A stretch of 64,000 nt of DNA, from NCBI RefSeq assembly GCF_003258595.1, contig NZ_QHHQ01000001.1:1116001-1180000 (forward strand), given 5' to 3'. Each line of letters starts with the position of its first letter. Positions within the stretch are counted from its first letter, which is position 1. This document shows positions 1-8,659 of this stretch, in pieces. The position numbers and the translations under genes were made by a program. The stretch comes from Acuticoccus sediminis. GTDB lineage: Bacteria; Pseudomonadota; Alphaproteobacteria; Rhizobiales; Amorphaceae. A model generated the notes under the pieces. That model was not told the origin of the DNA. It saw nothing but the letters and a program-made list of their open reading frames with translations, and did not search any database.

Positions 1-10
1 AGCGAGTGCC

Positions 11-967
11 ATGGATGACAGCGTGCACGGAGGGGCGAAGCCCTCCAAGTACGACCGCCTCATCGCCCGGGCGCAGGAGGAGACCCCCGCTACGACCGTC
101 GTCGCCCACCCCTGTGACGAGACGGCTCTGCGCGGCGCGCTGGAAGCGGCGGCGGCGCGGCTGATCGTTCCGATCCTCGTCGGACCGGACGCCAGGATCC
201 GCGCCATCGCCGCCGAGCACGGCCTCGATCTCGCCGGCGTCGAGGTGGTCGATGCCCCGCATAGCGACGCCGCGGCGGCCCTCGCGGTGCGCCTCATCCG
301 CGAGGGGCGGGGCGAGCTCCTCATGAAAGGGAGCCTCCACACCGACGAGCTGATGCGCGAGGTCACCGCCTCCGCCACGGGGCTGCGCACGAAGCGGCGC
401 ATCAGCCACGTCTTCGTCATGGACGTGCCCGGTCACGCCGACACGCTCTTCATCACGGACGCGGCCATCAACATCTTCCCCGACCTCGAGGCGAAGCGGG
501 ACATCGTCCAGAACGCCATCGACCTGTGGACCGCGGTCGGCCTCGGGGAGCCGCGCGTCGCGATCCTGTCCGCCGTCGAGACGGTGACCCCGAAGATCCC
601 CTCCACGCTGGAGGCGGCGGCGCTCTGCAAGATGGCCGACCGGGGGCAGATCACCGGCGGCAAGATCGACGGCCCGCTCGCCTTCGACAACGCCATCGAC
701 CCGGAGGCGGCGCGCATCAAGGGGATCGTCTCGCCGGTCGCCGGCCACGCGCAGATCCTCGTCGTCCCCGACCTCGAGGCGGGCAACATGCTGGCGAAGA
801 ACCTGACCTTCCTCAGCCATGCGGACGCCGCCGGCATCGTGCTCGGCGCGCGGGTGCCGATCATCCTCACCTCGCGGGCAGACTCGGTGCGGACCCGGCT
901 CGCCTCGTGCGCGGTCGCATCGCTCTACGCCGCCGCGCGCCGCGCGTCGGCCCCGATCGCGGCTTGA
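11..967 (+). CDS. pta: Phosphate acetyltransferase (PTA/PTB family), possibly 5'-truncated by the window edge
   Basis: Interconverts acetyl-CoA plus phosphate and acetyl phosphate plus CoA; it feeds the acetate kinase that starts 5 nt after its stop, so the pair makes ATP by overflow or fermentative acetate formation. From the first ATG the product is 318 residues, the usual size of a stand-alone PTA_PTB domain, with the family stretches [29 protein letters not shown] and [22 protein letters not shown]. The ten bases before the ATG contain no in-frame stop, and close relatives are often the C-terminal half of a bifunctional MaoC-like hydratase/phosphate acetyltransferase, so the real gene could begin outside the window. 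No ribosome site can be judged. Any promoter or FNR-type box for this operon also lies outside the window. Confidence 0.85.
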   Translation: MDDSVHGGAKPSKYDRLIARAQEETPATTVVAHPCDETALRGALEAAAARLIVPILVGPDARIRAIAAEHGLDLAGVEVVDAPHSDAAAALAVRLIREGRGELLMKGSLHTDELMREVTASATGLRTKRRISHVFVMDVPGHADTLFITDAAINIFPDLEAKRDIVQNAIDLWTAVGLGEPRVAILSAVETVTPKIPSTLEAAALCKMADRGQITGGKIDGPLAFDNAIDPEAARIKGIVSPVAGHAQILVVPDLEAGNMLAKNLTFLSHADAAGIVLGARVPIILTSRADSVRTRLASCAVASLYAAARRASAPIAA

Positions 968-972
968 GCGCG

Positions 973-2160
973 ATGGAGGTCGTTCTCGCGGTCAACGCCG
1001 GCTCGTCGAGCCTCAAGTTTCAGATCTTCACCGTCGAGTCCGGCGAGCCGTCGCTCCACGTGCGCGGCGCGATCGACGGGATCGGCACGCGGCCGCGCCT
1101 TCACGCCACCGGTGCGGACGGTGCCGTTCTCGTCGACCGGACCTACACGGCAGCGGCGCTGGCGGATCTTCCCGCCGCGATCGGCGAGGCGCGTGTCTGG
1201 CTGGAGTCGCTCGAGGGCCTGACGCTGCGGGCGATCGGGCACCGTGTCGTCCACGGCGGGCCGGACTACGCCCGTCCGGTCCTGATCGACCAGGCGGTCC
1301 TCGACAAGCTCGCCACCTACCAGGAGCTCGCCCCGCTCCATCAGCCGAACAACCTCGCACCGATCCACCTCGTCATGGAGATCAACCGGGAGGTGCCGCA
1401 GGTCGCCTGCTTCGACACCGCGTTCCACAGGGGCCATCCGCCGGTCGCCCAGGCCTACGCGCTTCCCATCCGGTTCTACGACGAGGGTGTGCGGCGCTAC
1501 GGCTTCCACGGTCTCTCCTACGAGTACGTGGCCGAGCGCCTCGCCGTGGTCGCGCCGAAGGCGGCGGCCGGGCGGACCATCGTCGCCCACCTCGGCAGCG
1601 GCGCGTCGATGTGCGCCCTCGAGGCCGGGCGCAGCGTGGAGAGCACGATGGGCTTCACCGCGCTCGACGGCCTGCCGATGGGTACGCGCCCCGGCCAGCT
1701 CGACCCCGGCGTGGTCCTCTACCTGATCGCCGAGCGCGGCTTCACCGCCGACGGCGTGACGGACCTCCTCTACCATCAGGCGGGGCTGAAGGGCCTGTCG
1801 GGGGTGTCGAGCGACATGCGGGACCTGCTGGCGAGCGATGTGCCGCACGCCGCCTTCGCGGTCGACCACTTCGTCCACCGCGCCGGGCTCGCCGCCGGGA
1901 CGCTGGCGGCCGCGCTCCAGGGGCTCGACGCGTTCGTGTTCACCGCCGGCATCGGCGAGCACAGCCCGGTCGTGCGCGCCCGCATCGCCGAGCGGCTCGC
2001 CTGGCTCGGCGCGGAGCTCGATCCCGCCGCGAACGAGGCCGGCGAGATGGTGATCTCGACACCCCGAAGCCGGGTGCAGCTCCTCGTGGTGCCGACGAAC
2101 GAGGAGCTGATGATCGCCCGGCACACCCTCGCCCTCGTCGCGGCGACAGCCCCGACCTGA
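973..2160 (+). CDS. ackA: Acetate kinase
   Basis: Transfers phosphate between acetyl phosphate and ADP, giving acetate and ATP. The 395-residue product has the normal family length and the ASKHA signatures: [16 protein letters not shown] at the N-terminus, the substrate region [40 protein letters not shown] and the C-terminal [16 protein letters not shown]. The ATG at 973 starts directly at the conserved N-terminal strand and lies 5 nt after the preceding stop, so it is translationally linked to the phosphate acetyltransferase gene. fabI follows 15 nt downstream, forming a pta-ackA-fabI operon, an arrangement known from stress/low-oxygen clusters of other proteobacteria. Confidence 0.96.
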   Translation: MEVVLAVNAGSSSLKFQIFTVESGEPSLHVRGAIDGIGTRPRLHATGADGAVLVDRTYTAAALADLPAAIGEARVWLESLEGLTLRAIGHRVVHGGPDYARPVLIDQAVLDKLATYQELAPLHQPNNLAPIHLVMEINREVPQVACFDTAFHRGHPPVAQAYALPIRFYDEGVRRYGFHGLSYEYVAERLAVVAPKAAAGRTIVAHLGSGASMCALEAGRSVESTMGFTALDGLPMGTRPGQLDPGVVLYLIAERGFTADGVTDLLYHQAGLKGLSGVSSDMRDLLASDVPHAAFAVDHFVHRAGLAAGTLAAALQGLDAFVFTAGIGEHSPVVRARIAERLAWLGAELDPAANEAGEMVISTPRSRVQLLVVPTNEELMIARHTLALVAATAPT

Positions 2161-2175
2161 CCACGGAGAGCGCGC

Positions 2176-2961
2176 ATGTCCCGACCGGAGACGAAGGCGA
2201 ACCTGCTGGAGGGCTATCGCGGCCTCGTCGTCGGTATCGCCAACGACCGCTCCATCGCCTGGGGCTGCGCGCGGGCCTTCCACGCGCTCGGCGCCGAGCT
2301 TGCCGTCACCTACCTCAACGACAGGGCCCGCCCGTACGTCGAGCCGCTGGCGGCGGAGGTGGGGGCGCCGATCGTCATGCCGCTCGACGTCGCCGTGCCC
2401 GGCCAGATGGAGGCCGTCTTCGAGCGCATCACCGAGGTCTGGGGGGCGCTCGACTTCGTGGTCCACTCCATCGCCTTCTCGCCGCGCGAGACGCTGGCCG
2501 GCCGGGTCACCGACGTGCCGCTCGACGGCTTCCTGAAGACGATGGAGGTGTCCTGCTGGTCATTCATCCGCATGGGCCACCTCGCCGAACCGCTGATGAA
2601 GAGCGGCGGCACGCTGTTCACGATGACCTACTACGGCTCGCAGATGGTGGTGGAGAACTACAACGTCATGGGCGTCGCGAAGGCCGCGCTCGAGAGCGCG
2701 GTCCGCTACATGGCGGCCGAGCTGGGGCCGAAGGGCATCCGCGTCCACGCGATCTCGCCCGGCCCGCTCGCGACCCGCGCCGCATCAGGCATCCCCGAGT
2801 TCGACGAGCTGCTCGACAAGGCGAGGGCGAAGGCGCCGGCCCGCGCCCTGGTGTCGATCGACGACGTCGGTGCGGCGACCGCCTTCCTCGCCCACCGCGC
2901 CGCCAAGCTCATCACCGGCCAGGTCCTCTACATCGACGGTGGCTACCACATCATCGACTAG
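2176..2961 (+). CDS. fabI: Enoyl-[acyl-carrier-protein] reductase FabI
   Basis: NADH-dependent short-chain dehydrogenase that reduces trans-2-enoyl-ACP in the last step of fatty-acid elongation. It is 261 residues, the normal FabI length. It has the FabI-type nucleotide region GLVVGIANDRSIAWGCARAF rather than a classical SDR glycine motif, FVVHSIAF, and the catalytic Tyr-x6-Lys in VENYNVMGVAKAALES, followed by ISPGPLATRAASGI. An AGAGCG stretch lies before the ATG. Its place third in the acetate operon suggests a second, condition-specific FabI copy rather than the housekeeping one; this is inference, since no other fatty-acid gene is nearby. Confidence 0.93.
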   Translation: MSRPETKANLLEGYRGLVVGIANDRSIAWGCARAFHALGAELAVTYLNDRARPYVEPLAAEVGAPIVMPLDVAVPGQMEAVFERITEVWGALDFVVHSIAFSPRETLAGRVTDVPLDGFLKTMEVSCWSFIRMGHLAEPLMKSGGTLFTMTYYGSQMVVENYNVMGVAKAALESAVRYMAAELGPKGIRVHAISPGPLATRAASGIPEFDELLDKARAKAPARALVSIDDVGAATAFLAHRAAKLITGQVLYIDGGYHIID

Positions 2962-2997
2962 CCGCCCCCGGAGCGGCCGCGATCCCGCTCGCCGGTG

Positions 2998-4251
2998 TCA
3001 GGCCGTCTCGGCCCGGCGCCAGGCGGCGGTGGCATCGGCGGGGGCGGTGAGCGCGGCCATCAGGATGGCCTCGCTCAGCCTCGCCGCCCTGGTGAGCTCG
3101 CCGGGCTGGACGGCGCTGCGGGTGTCGCGGGCGGTGAGGACGTAGCGGGCGGCGGCCCCGGTGTCGCCGAACCCTGCGACGAGGCGGAAGGCGGGGATTC
3201 CGGCCCTCGCGAAGTTCGCATGGTCGGAGTTCGACTGGAACGGGCGGTGAAGGCCGAGCGGGATCCCCGCGCTGCCGGCCGCGTCGAGCAGGAACGGTTC
3301 GATACCGGCGAAGCCGCTGGTCAGTGCGGTGAGCGAGGCGCCGCCGGCGACCGAGTCGAGGTTCACGTTGAGCGCGATCGCGGCCCGTTCGGCGTCGCTC
3401 AGCGCGGCGACATAGTGCTCCGAGCCGGTGAGCGCCCATTCCTCGACGTTGAAGAACGCGACGCGCAGGCCGCGCGCCCATTCGCTGCGCCGCGCGATCG
3501 CCCGGCGCGCGACTTCCAGCGCGACGGCGAGTCCGGAACCGTTGTCGATGGCGCTCTCGGCGGGGTCGTGGCCGTCGATGTGGGCCGAGAGGACGACGCA
3601 GCCGTCGTCCGCCGGCACGTCGAAGAGGAGATTGGTGGCGGTCGAGGCACGCTCGCTCACCGCAATGGTGAGGCGGACGCGGGGACGGGCCCCGGCGGTC
3701 GGGCAGAGGGCGGCGGCGGTCTCGGGCGAGATGCCGGCGGCGGGGAGCGTCGGCGCGCCGGCGACCGACGCGGAGCCGCTGACGGTCATGCCGGGGGCCG
3801 GACCGACGATGAGGAAACCGGCGGCTCCGGCCTCGATCGCCCGCTGGATCTTGACGCGGCGGTGGATGGTGTCGGCGGAGAACATCAGTTCGTGGCGCAC
3901 CATCACGATGCGGCCCGGGATCTCGCCCGCATGCGCCTCGAACGCCTCGGGCGTGCCGCGGCCGAGGTCGAGGACCTCCGCCTCGATTCCACCGGCCGGA
4001 GTGGCGCCGCAGCGCAGGAGGGGCTGGAGGTCGCAGGACCGTCCGCCCGGTCCGACGAGGCTGGCGGCGTCGGCGCGCCAGGCGGTGTAGGGCACGGCCT
4101 TGCGCGCCGCTTCGACCCCGGTCGCCGCCGCGCCCAGCCTGGCCATCAGAGCGGTCGCGGCTTCCTCGGAAGGGGTGCCGCTCAGGCGTCCGCCGCAATC
4201 GCAGATGGCGTTGAACTCGTCGAGTAGCTGGCTGTCGGTGCGGTCGGTCAT
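2998..4251 (-). CDS. M28-family zinc metallopeptidase with PA domain
   Basis: Probable aminopeptidase or carboxypeptidase of 417 residues. A PA-like insert (IPGRIVMVRHELMF ... IEAGAAGFLIV) precedes the M28 catalytic core. Metal ligands are readable in order: His and Asp in SAHIDGHD, Asp in AIDNGSGLA, Glu-Glu in FFNVEEWALTGSEHY, Asp in NVNLDSVAG and His in SNSDHANFARAG. No signal peptide is apparent, so it is probably cytoplasmic. The ATG overlaps the stop of the upstream LysR gene (ATGA, 4 nt), so the two are translationally coupled. Placed beside an amino-acid type ABC importer and an M20 hydrolase, it probably handles small peptides or amidated amino acids. Confidence 0.85.
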   Translation of the reverse strand: MTDRTDSQLLDEFNAICDCGGRLSGTPSEEAATALMARLGAAATGVEAARKAVPYTAWRADAASLVGPGGRSCDLQPLLRCGATPAGGIEAEVLDLGRGTPEAFEAHAGEIPGRIVMVRHELMFSADTIHRRVKIQRAIEAGAAGFLIVGPAPGMTVSGSASVAGAPTLPAAGISPETAAALCPTAGARPRVRLTIAVSERASTATNLLFDVPADDGCVVLSAHIDGHDPAESAIDNGSGLAVALEVARRAIARRSEWARGLRVAFFNVEEWALTGSEHYVAALSDAERAAIALNVNLDSVAGGASLTALTSGFAGIEPFLLDAAGSAGIPLGLHRPFQSNSDHANFARAGIPAFRLVAGFGDTGAAARYVLTARDTRSAVQPGELTRAARLSEAILMAALTAPADATAAWRRAETA

Positions 4252-5180
4252 GGCGTCTCTGTCGGCTGGGGGGCGAGGGTCGGATCCGGTGTCTGCACCT
4301 GCCGGATCCTCTGGTCGATGAGGGCGAGGAGGTCGTCGCTCACCGGCTCGGGCTGGTCGAGCGTCCTGCGGAAGACGGCGATCTCGTAGGTGACGTCCGG
4401 CGCGAAGGGGACCGGCGTGAGGCCGAGGCCGGCGAAGAAGCGCGCCGAGAGCACGTCGACCAGCGCGACACCCGCGCCGGAGGCGACGAGGCCGCAGATG
4501 GTGCTGAAATACTCGCTGACGATGGCCGGCTGCCAGCGCGCGCCGGCAGAGACGAAGACCTCGCGCATGGTGTGGCCGATGAGACGGGTCTCGGCCATGC
4601 CGATCAGCGTGTCGCCGTCGAGGTCGCGCGGCGTGAGGTGCGGGCGGCCGGCCAGGGCGTGGCCGCGCGGGACGATGGCGACGCACGGCAGGCGATAGCG
4701 CTTGACCGGCGCGTCGCTGACGGAGACGGGCCATTCGCAGATCGCGACGTCCGCGCCGCCGGCCTCGAAGACCGCGGCCACCTCCTCGGACGTGCGGTGG
4801 ATCATCCGCGCGCGCAGGCCGGGGCGCTTCTCCAGCAGGGCCGGCATCACGGTCGGAAGCAGCGCCGTCGAGCCGCCCGGATGGCTCGCGATGACGAGCG
4901 ATTCCCGTTCGCCGTTGCGGATCGTCGTGGCGATGTCGGCGAGCTTGTCGAGCCCGCCGAGGACGGTCCGCACCTCCTCGTAGAAGCGCCGGCCCTCCGC
5001 GCTGATCCTGAGCCGCCCGTTGGCGCGATCGAACAGCGGGAAGCCGACCTGCGCCTCGAGGCGCGAGATCTGGGCGCTGACGGCGGGCTGCGTCACGCCC
5101 AGCACCTGTGCCGCGCCGGTGACGGAGGTGTTCTCGACCACGGCGCGGAAGGCTTCGAGCAGTTTGACGTCGATCTGCAT
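4248..5180 (-). CDS. LysR-family transcriptional regulator
   Basis: 310-residue LysR regulator with an N-terminal winged helix (KLLEAFRAVVENTSVTGAAQ, then VTQPAVSAQISRLEAQVGFPLFDR) and a C-terminal periplasmic-binding-like effector domain. The start was set at the ATG at 5180 because the helix begins immediately after it; an in-frame extension of 37 residues up to 5291 has no family resemblance. No strong ribosome site is seen. It is divergent from the ABC transporter operon that starts at 5294 and is coupled to the M28 peptidase gene, so it very likely controls one or both units through the 113-bp shared intergenic region. Confidence 0.9.
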   Translation of the reverse strand: MQIDVKLLEAFRAVVENTSVTGAAQVLGVTQPAVSAQISRLEAQVGFPLFDRANGRLRISAEGRRFYEEVRTVLGGLDKLADIATTIRNGERESLVIASHPGGSTALLPTVMPALLEKRPGLRARMIHRTSEEVAAVFEAGGADVAICEWPVSVSDAPVKRYRLPCVAIVPRGHALAGRPHLTPRDLDGDTLIGMAETRLIGHTMREVFVSAGARWQPAIVSEYFSTICGLVASGAGVALVDVLSARFFAGLGLTPVPFAPDVTYEIAVFRRTLDQPEPVSDDLLALIDQRIRQVQTPDPTLAPQPTETP

Positions 5181-5293
5181 AAAATTTCGATATGCCTTGC
5201 CGCGAGATTGATCACCACGAGGCCACAAAGACCAGTTATCCTGCGTAAATAAGGCATAACAAGCCGTGATGGTAAAGACAGTTGAGGGCACCA
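5181..5293. promoter_or_regulatory. Divergent LysR/ABC-operon promoter region with candidate operator
   Basis: AT-rich for this genome. It holds an imperfect dyad TTAT-N9-ATAA at 5236-5252 and a wider inverted pair ATGCCTT (5192-5198) / AAGGCAT (5251-5257). LysR regulators usually bind such dyads between their own gene and the divergent target. No effector can be named from the sequence. Confidence 0.4.
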
Positions 5294-6076
5294 GTGCAAA
5301 GCTCGCAAAACGGGACGATCGCAGCCGAACCGCTGATCGCCGTCGACGCGCTGGTGAAGCGCTTCGGTGACCTGACCGTGCTGCACGGCGTGTCGATGAA
5401 CATCGGCTCCGGCGAGGTGGTATGCGTCATCGGCCCGTCCGGCTCGGGCAAGACGACGCTGCTGCGCTCCGTCGCCCTGCTGGAAGCCCCCTCCGGCGGA
5501 CGCATCGCCATGAACGGCCGTGTCATCGCCACGGCGGAGCCGACCCGCGCCGTCAAGCGCGCGGCCCGCGAGGTGCGGTCCGACATCGGCATGGTGTTCC
5601 AGCACTTCAATCTGTGGCCGCACATGAACGTGCTCGACAACATCATCGAGGCGCCGCTCAGGGTCCGCCGCACGCCCCGCGACCAGGCGATCGCGGAGGC
5701 GGAGGCGCTGCTCGCCAAGGTCGGCCTGTCCGACAAGCGCGACACCTACCCGAGCCAGCTCTCGGGCGGGCAGCAGCAGCGCGTTGCGATCGCGCGGGCG
5801 CTCGCGATGCACCCCGCCGTCCTCCTCTTCGACGAGGCGACGTCCGCCCTCGACCCGGAGCTGAAGCGCGAGGTGCTCCTCGTCATGCGCGCGCTCGCCG
5901 CCGAAGGCATGACCATGATGGTCGTCACCCACGAGATGAATTTCGCCCGCAACGTCGGCTCCCGCGTCGTCTTCATGGACGCCGGCGAAATCGTCGAGGA
6001 GGGCGACCCCGCCGCCTTCTTCGACCATCCCACAACCGACCGCGCTGTCCGCTTCCTGCGGCAGTTCGAAGACTGA
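5294..6076 (+). CDS. Polar amino-acid type ABC transporter ATP-binding protein
   Basis: 260-residue ATPase of a GlnQ/HisP-type importer. Walker A is IGPSGSGKTTLLRS, Q-loop MVFQHFNLWPHMNVLDN, signature LSGGQQQRVAIARALA, Walker B VLLFDEATSALDPE and H-loop VVTHEMNFA. The GTG at 5294 is preferred over the TTG at 5282 because GAGGG at 5284-5288 sits 5 nt before it. It is first in an operon with the binding protein (26-nt gap) and the permease. Confidence 0.92.
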   Translation: MQSSQNGTIAAEPLIAVDALVKRFGDLTVLHGVSMNIGSGEVVCVIGPSGSGKTTLLRSVALLEAPSGGRIAMNGRVIATAEPTRAVKRAAREVRSDIGMVFQHFNLWPHMNVLDNIIEAPLRVRRTPRDQAIAEAEALLAKVGLSDKRDTYPSQLSGGQQQRVAIARALAMHPAVLLFDEATSALDPELKREVLLVMRALAAEGMTMMVVTHEMNFARNVGSRVVFMDAGEIVEEGDPAAFFDHPTTDRAVRFLRQFED

Positions 6077-6102
6077 TGGCTCAGAACGAAAGGTTTGGAA
6101 CG

Positions 6103-6921
6103 ATGAAACTTGGACACGTCCTGGCGCTCACCGCCAGCCTCGCGGCCGGCTCAGCCTTCATGCAGCTGGCGTCCACGCAGCCGGCGGCCGCCCAGCAGAC
6201 CGAGTCGGCCCTCTACGACATCACCAAGTCCGGCACGCTGCGGGTGTGCCAGTACCCGAGCTACTACTCGATCTCCTACCGCAACCCGAAGACGGGCGAG
6301 ATCGAGGGGATCGACGCCGACCTCTCCAAGGAGCTCGCCAAGGAGCTGGGCGTCGAGCTCGAGATCGTCGAGTCGAGCTTCGGCACGTTCATCGCCGACC
6401 TGCAGGCCGACAAGTGCGAGATCGGCATGTTCGGCGTCGGCGCGACGCTGAAGCGCGCGCAGGCGGTCGCCTTCTCCGACCCCTACCTGCTGACCAGCAT
6501 CTACGCCGTCGGCCGGAAGGGCGGAAAGATCGAGAGCTGGGAAGACATCGACCAGGAGGGCAACAAGGTCGCCGTGACGCTCGGCAGCTACATCGAGCCC
6601 TTCATGAAGAGCTACCTCAAGAATGCCGAGGTCGTGACCGTGGCCCCGCCCGCCACCCGCGAGGGCGAGCTGATGGCCAACCGCGCCGACGTCATCATGA
6701 CGGACTACCCGACCGCCATCAAAGTGACCGACGAATTCGACTGGGCCGTCACCATCGAGCCGAACGAGACGCTGCGTCTCACCCCGTACTCCTACGTGGT
6801 GCGGCAGGGCGACCAGATCTGGCTGAACTACGTCAACCTGTTCGTGAAGACCATAAAGCTGGACGGGCGGCTGAAGTTCTTCGCCGAGAAGAACAAGCTC
6901 GGCCCGATCGTCGCGCCCTGA
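6103..6921 (+). CDS. Extracellular solute-binding protein, family 3
   Basis: Periplasmic receptor of the adjacent ABC importer. 272 residues, with a signal peptide of about 32 residues (charged KLGH start, hydrophobic core, likely cut after QPAAA). The mature part has the family-3 pattern: SGTLRVCQYPSYYSISYRNP near the N-terminus, GIDADLSKELAKELGV, FGVGATLKRAQAVAFSDPYL and the hinge-proximal VAVTLGSY. The retained acidic and arginine residues fit polar amino acids or related guanidino/amide compounds, but the ligand cannot be deduced. RBS-like AAAGG lies about 10 nt before the ATG at 6103. Confidence 0.9.
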   Translation: MKLGHVLALTASLAAGSAFMQLASTQPAAAQQTESALYDITKSGTLRVCQYPSYYSISYRNPKTGEIEGIDADLSKELAKELGVELEIVESSFGTFIADLQADKCEIGMFGVGATLKRAQAVAFSDPYLLTSIYAVGRKGGKIESWEDIDQEGNKVAVTLGSYIEPFMKSYLKNAEVVTVAPPATREGELMANRADVIMTDYPTAIKVTDEFDWAVTIEPNETLRLTPYSYVVRQGDQIWLNYVNLFVKTIKLDGRLKFFAEKNKLGPIVAP

Positions 6922-7029
6922 CCGGTCCGCGTCCCTGAAGCCAACTGACCCGCACGGGGCCGCGGCCGGCGCGCCGGCCCGGGTCCCGTGCCGCGACCGC
7001 CGCCACCCGCGCCCTCCCGGAGAGCGACC

Positions 7030-7692
7030 ATGACGTACCAATTCCGCTGGGACGTGATCCCCGCCAACATCGACTTCCTGCTGTCGGGGCTGTGGCAGAC
7101 GCTGCTGATCTCGGCGGTGACGCTGGTGCTGGCGATGCTCGGCGGGCTCGTCATCGCGATGCTCGACATGTCAAAGTTCATCGTCTTCCGCACCATCGGG
7201 ATCTCGGTGGGCGAGGTGGTGCGCAACACGCCGATCCTGGTGCAGCTCCTGTGGATCTACTACGTGCTGCCGATGGTGCTGGGCATCAATCTCGACGCCT
7301 GGACGGCGCTCGTCATCGGCCTGTCGATCTATTCCTCGTGCTTCATCGCCGAGGCCTACCGGGCGGGCATCCAGGCGGTCCCGCGCGGCCACCTCGAGGC
7401 GGCCAGGGTGCTGGGCCTCAGCCCGATCCAGACCTTCACGCGCATCACCCTGCCGCAGGCGATCCGCATGACGCTGCCGCCGCTCGCCGCCAACTTCGTA
7501 CAGCTGATCAAGTACTCCTCGCTCGGCGCGGTCATCTCCGTCGGCGAGATCACGCGCCGCGGGATGGAACTGTCGGCCTCCATCTTCCGCCCGCTCGAAA
7601 TCTTCACCTTCATTGCGGTGGTGTACTTCCTCATCTGCTGGCCGCTGGCGATGGCGATCCGCATCTGGGAACGCCGCCTGACGGCCCGCTGA
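7030..7692 (+). CDS. Amino-acid ABC transporter permease
   Basis: 220-residue inner-membrane permease of the HisM/GlnP type with about five hydrophobic segments and the EAA loop (EAARVLGLSPIQTFTRITLPQAIRM) that docks on the ATPase. GEVVRNTPILVQLLWIYY is the usual start of the binding-protein-dependent permease domain. The ATG at 7030 has GGAGAG at 7019-7024; an upstream in-frame ATG-like start would add a proline-rich leader and was not used. Only one permease gene is present, so it may act as a homodimer. Confidence 0.9.
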   Translation: MTYQFRWDVIPANIDFLLSGLWQTLLISAVTLVLAMLGGLVIAMLDMSKFIVFRTIGISVGEVVRNTPILVQLLWIYYVLPMVLGINLDAWTALVIGLSIYSSCFIAEAYRAGIQAVPRGHLEAARVLGLSPIQTFTRITLPQAIRMTLPPLAANFVQLIKYSSLGAVISVGEITRRGMELSASIFRPLEIFTFIAVVYFLICWPLAMAIRIWERRLTAR

Positions 7693-7717
7693 CGACGCGC
7701 GGGCGGAGCTTCCAACG

Positions 7718-8659
7718 ATGCCAACCAGCCACGCGCGCGAGGACCTCCTCGTCGGTCCCACCACCTTCATGGGCCTTCCCTTCAGCCGCAGCGCCGAAGG
7801 GGCGGGCGCGGCGATCCTCGGCTGCCCGTTCGACTGCGGCACGCACCCGTTCCGCATCGGCGCGCGGCAGGGACCGGAGGCCATACGCCAGCAGTCCAAC
7901 CTGGTGCGCCGCTTCACCTCCGACGGTGTCGACGTCGACATCCTCGCCGAGATGGCCGCCATCGACGCCGGTGACGTCGCGCTGGTGCCTGGGCGGATCG
8001 AGGAGGCGTTCGCCGCCATCGAGGCGGCGGCCGGCGGGCTATTCGCGGGCGGTGCCGCCGTGGTCGGCTTCGGCGGCGACGGGAGCGTCTCGCTGCCGCT
8101 GCTGCGGGCGGCGGCGCCGTACCATCCCGGCCTCGTCGTCCTCCACGTCGACAGTCACTCCGACTCGCACCCGGTGGACGCCGATCACCCCTACGACGCC
8201 GCCACGCAGTTCACCCACGCCGCCCGCGAGCAGCGGGTGCTGGCGTCGAGCTCGTGGCATGTCGGCCTGCGCGGCACCACCTTTCGCGGCGGCGTCATCG
8301 GCCACACCCACGAGGTGGGCTACAACACGATGACGATGGACGCCTTCCAGGCCGAGGGGCACGAGGCGGCCATGGCCGAGCTGAACGCCGCGCTTGCCGG
8401 CCGACCGGTCTACCTGTCGTTCGACATGGACGTGTTCGACCCGTCGTGCGCGCCGGGCGTGTGCACGCCGGCATGGGGCGGCTTCTCGGCTCGCGAGGGG
8501 CTGCGTTTCATACGGGACCTGAAAGGGCTCAACATCGTCGGCGCCGACGTGAACACCGTGAGCCCGCCGCACGACGTGGGCGGCATGACGGCCTTCCTCG
8601 CCGCCGCCGTCACGTTCGAGATCCTGACCCTCATCTGGCACACCCGGCACCCCGCGTGA
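7718..8659 (+). CDS. Ureohydrolase (agmatinase/arginase family) with altered first metal motif
   Basis: 313-residue member of the arginase-agmatinase family, which hydrolyses guanidino compounds to urea plus an amine at a binuclear manganese or nickel site. Motif 2 is HVDSHSDSH (D145, H147, D149 in place of the usual DAHxD) and motif 3 is SFDMDVFDPSCAPG, both intact. Motif 1, normally GGDHS, reads GGDGS here (residues 119-123), so the first metal-binding histidine is a glycine. It lies between the ABC importer and an M20 hydrolase whose GTG overlaps its stop, so it belongs to the uptake operon. Substrate unknown: a guanidino compound brought in by the transporter is the simplest guess, but reduced metal binding or a different reaction is possible. 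Confidence 0.85.
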   Translation: MPTSHAREDLLVGPTTFMGLPFSRSAEGAGAAILGCPFDCGTHPFRIGARQGPEAIRQQSNLVRRFTSDGVDVDILAEMAAIDAGDVALVPGRIEEAFAAIEAAAGGLFAGGAAVVGFGGDGSVSLPLLRAAAPYHPGLVVLHVDSHSDSHPVDADHPYDAATQFTHAAREQRVLASSSWHVGLRGTTFRGGVIGHTHEVGYNTMTMDAFQAEGHEAAMAELNAALAGRPVYLSFDMDVFDPSCAPGVCTPAWGGFSAREGLRFIRDLKGLNIVGADVNTVSPPHDVGGMTAFLAAAVTFEILTLIWHTRHPA

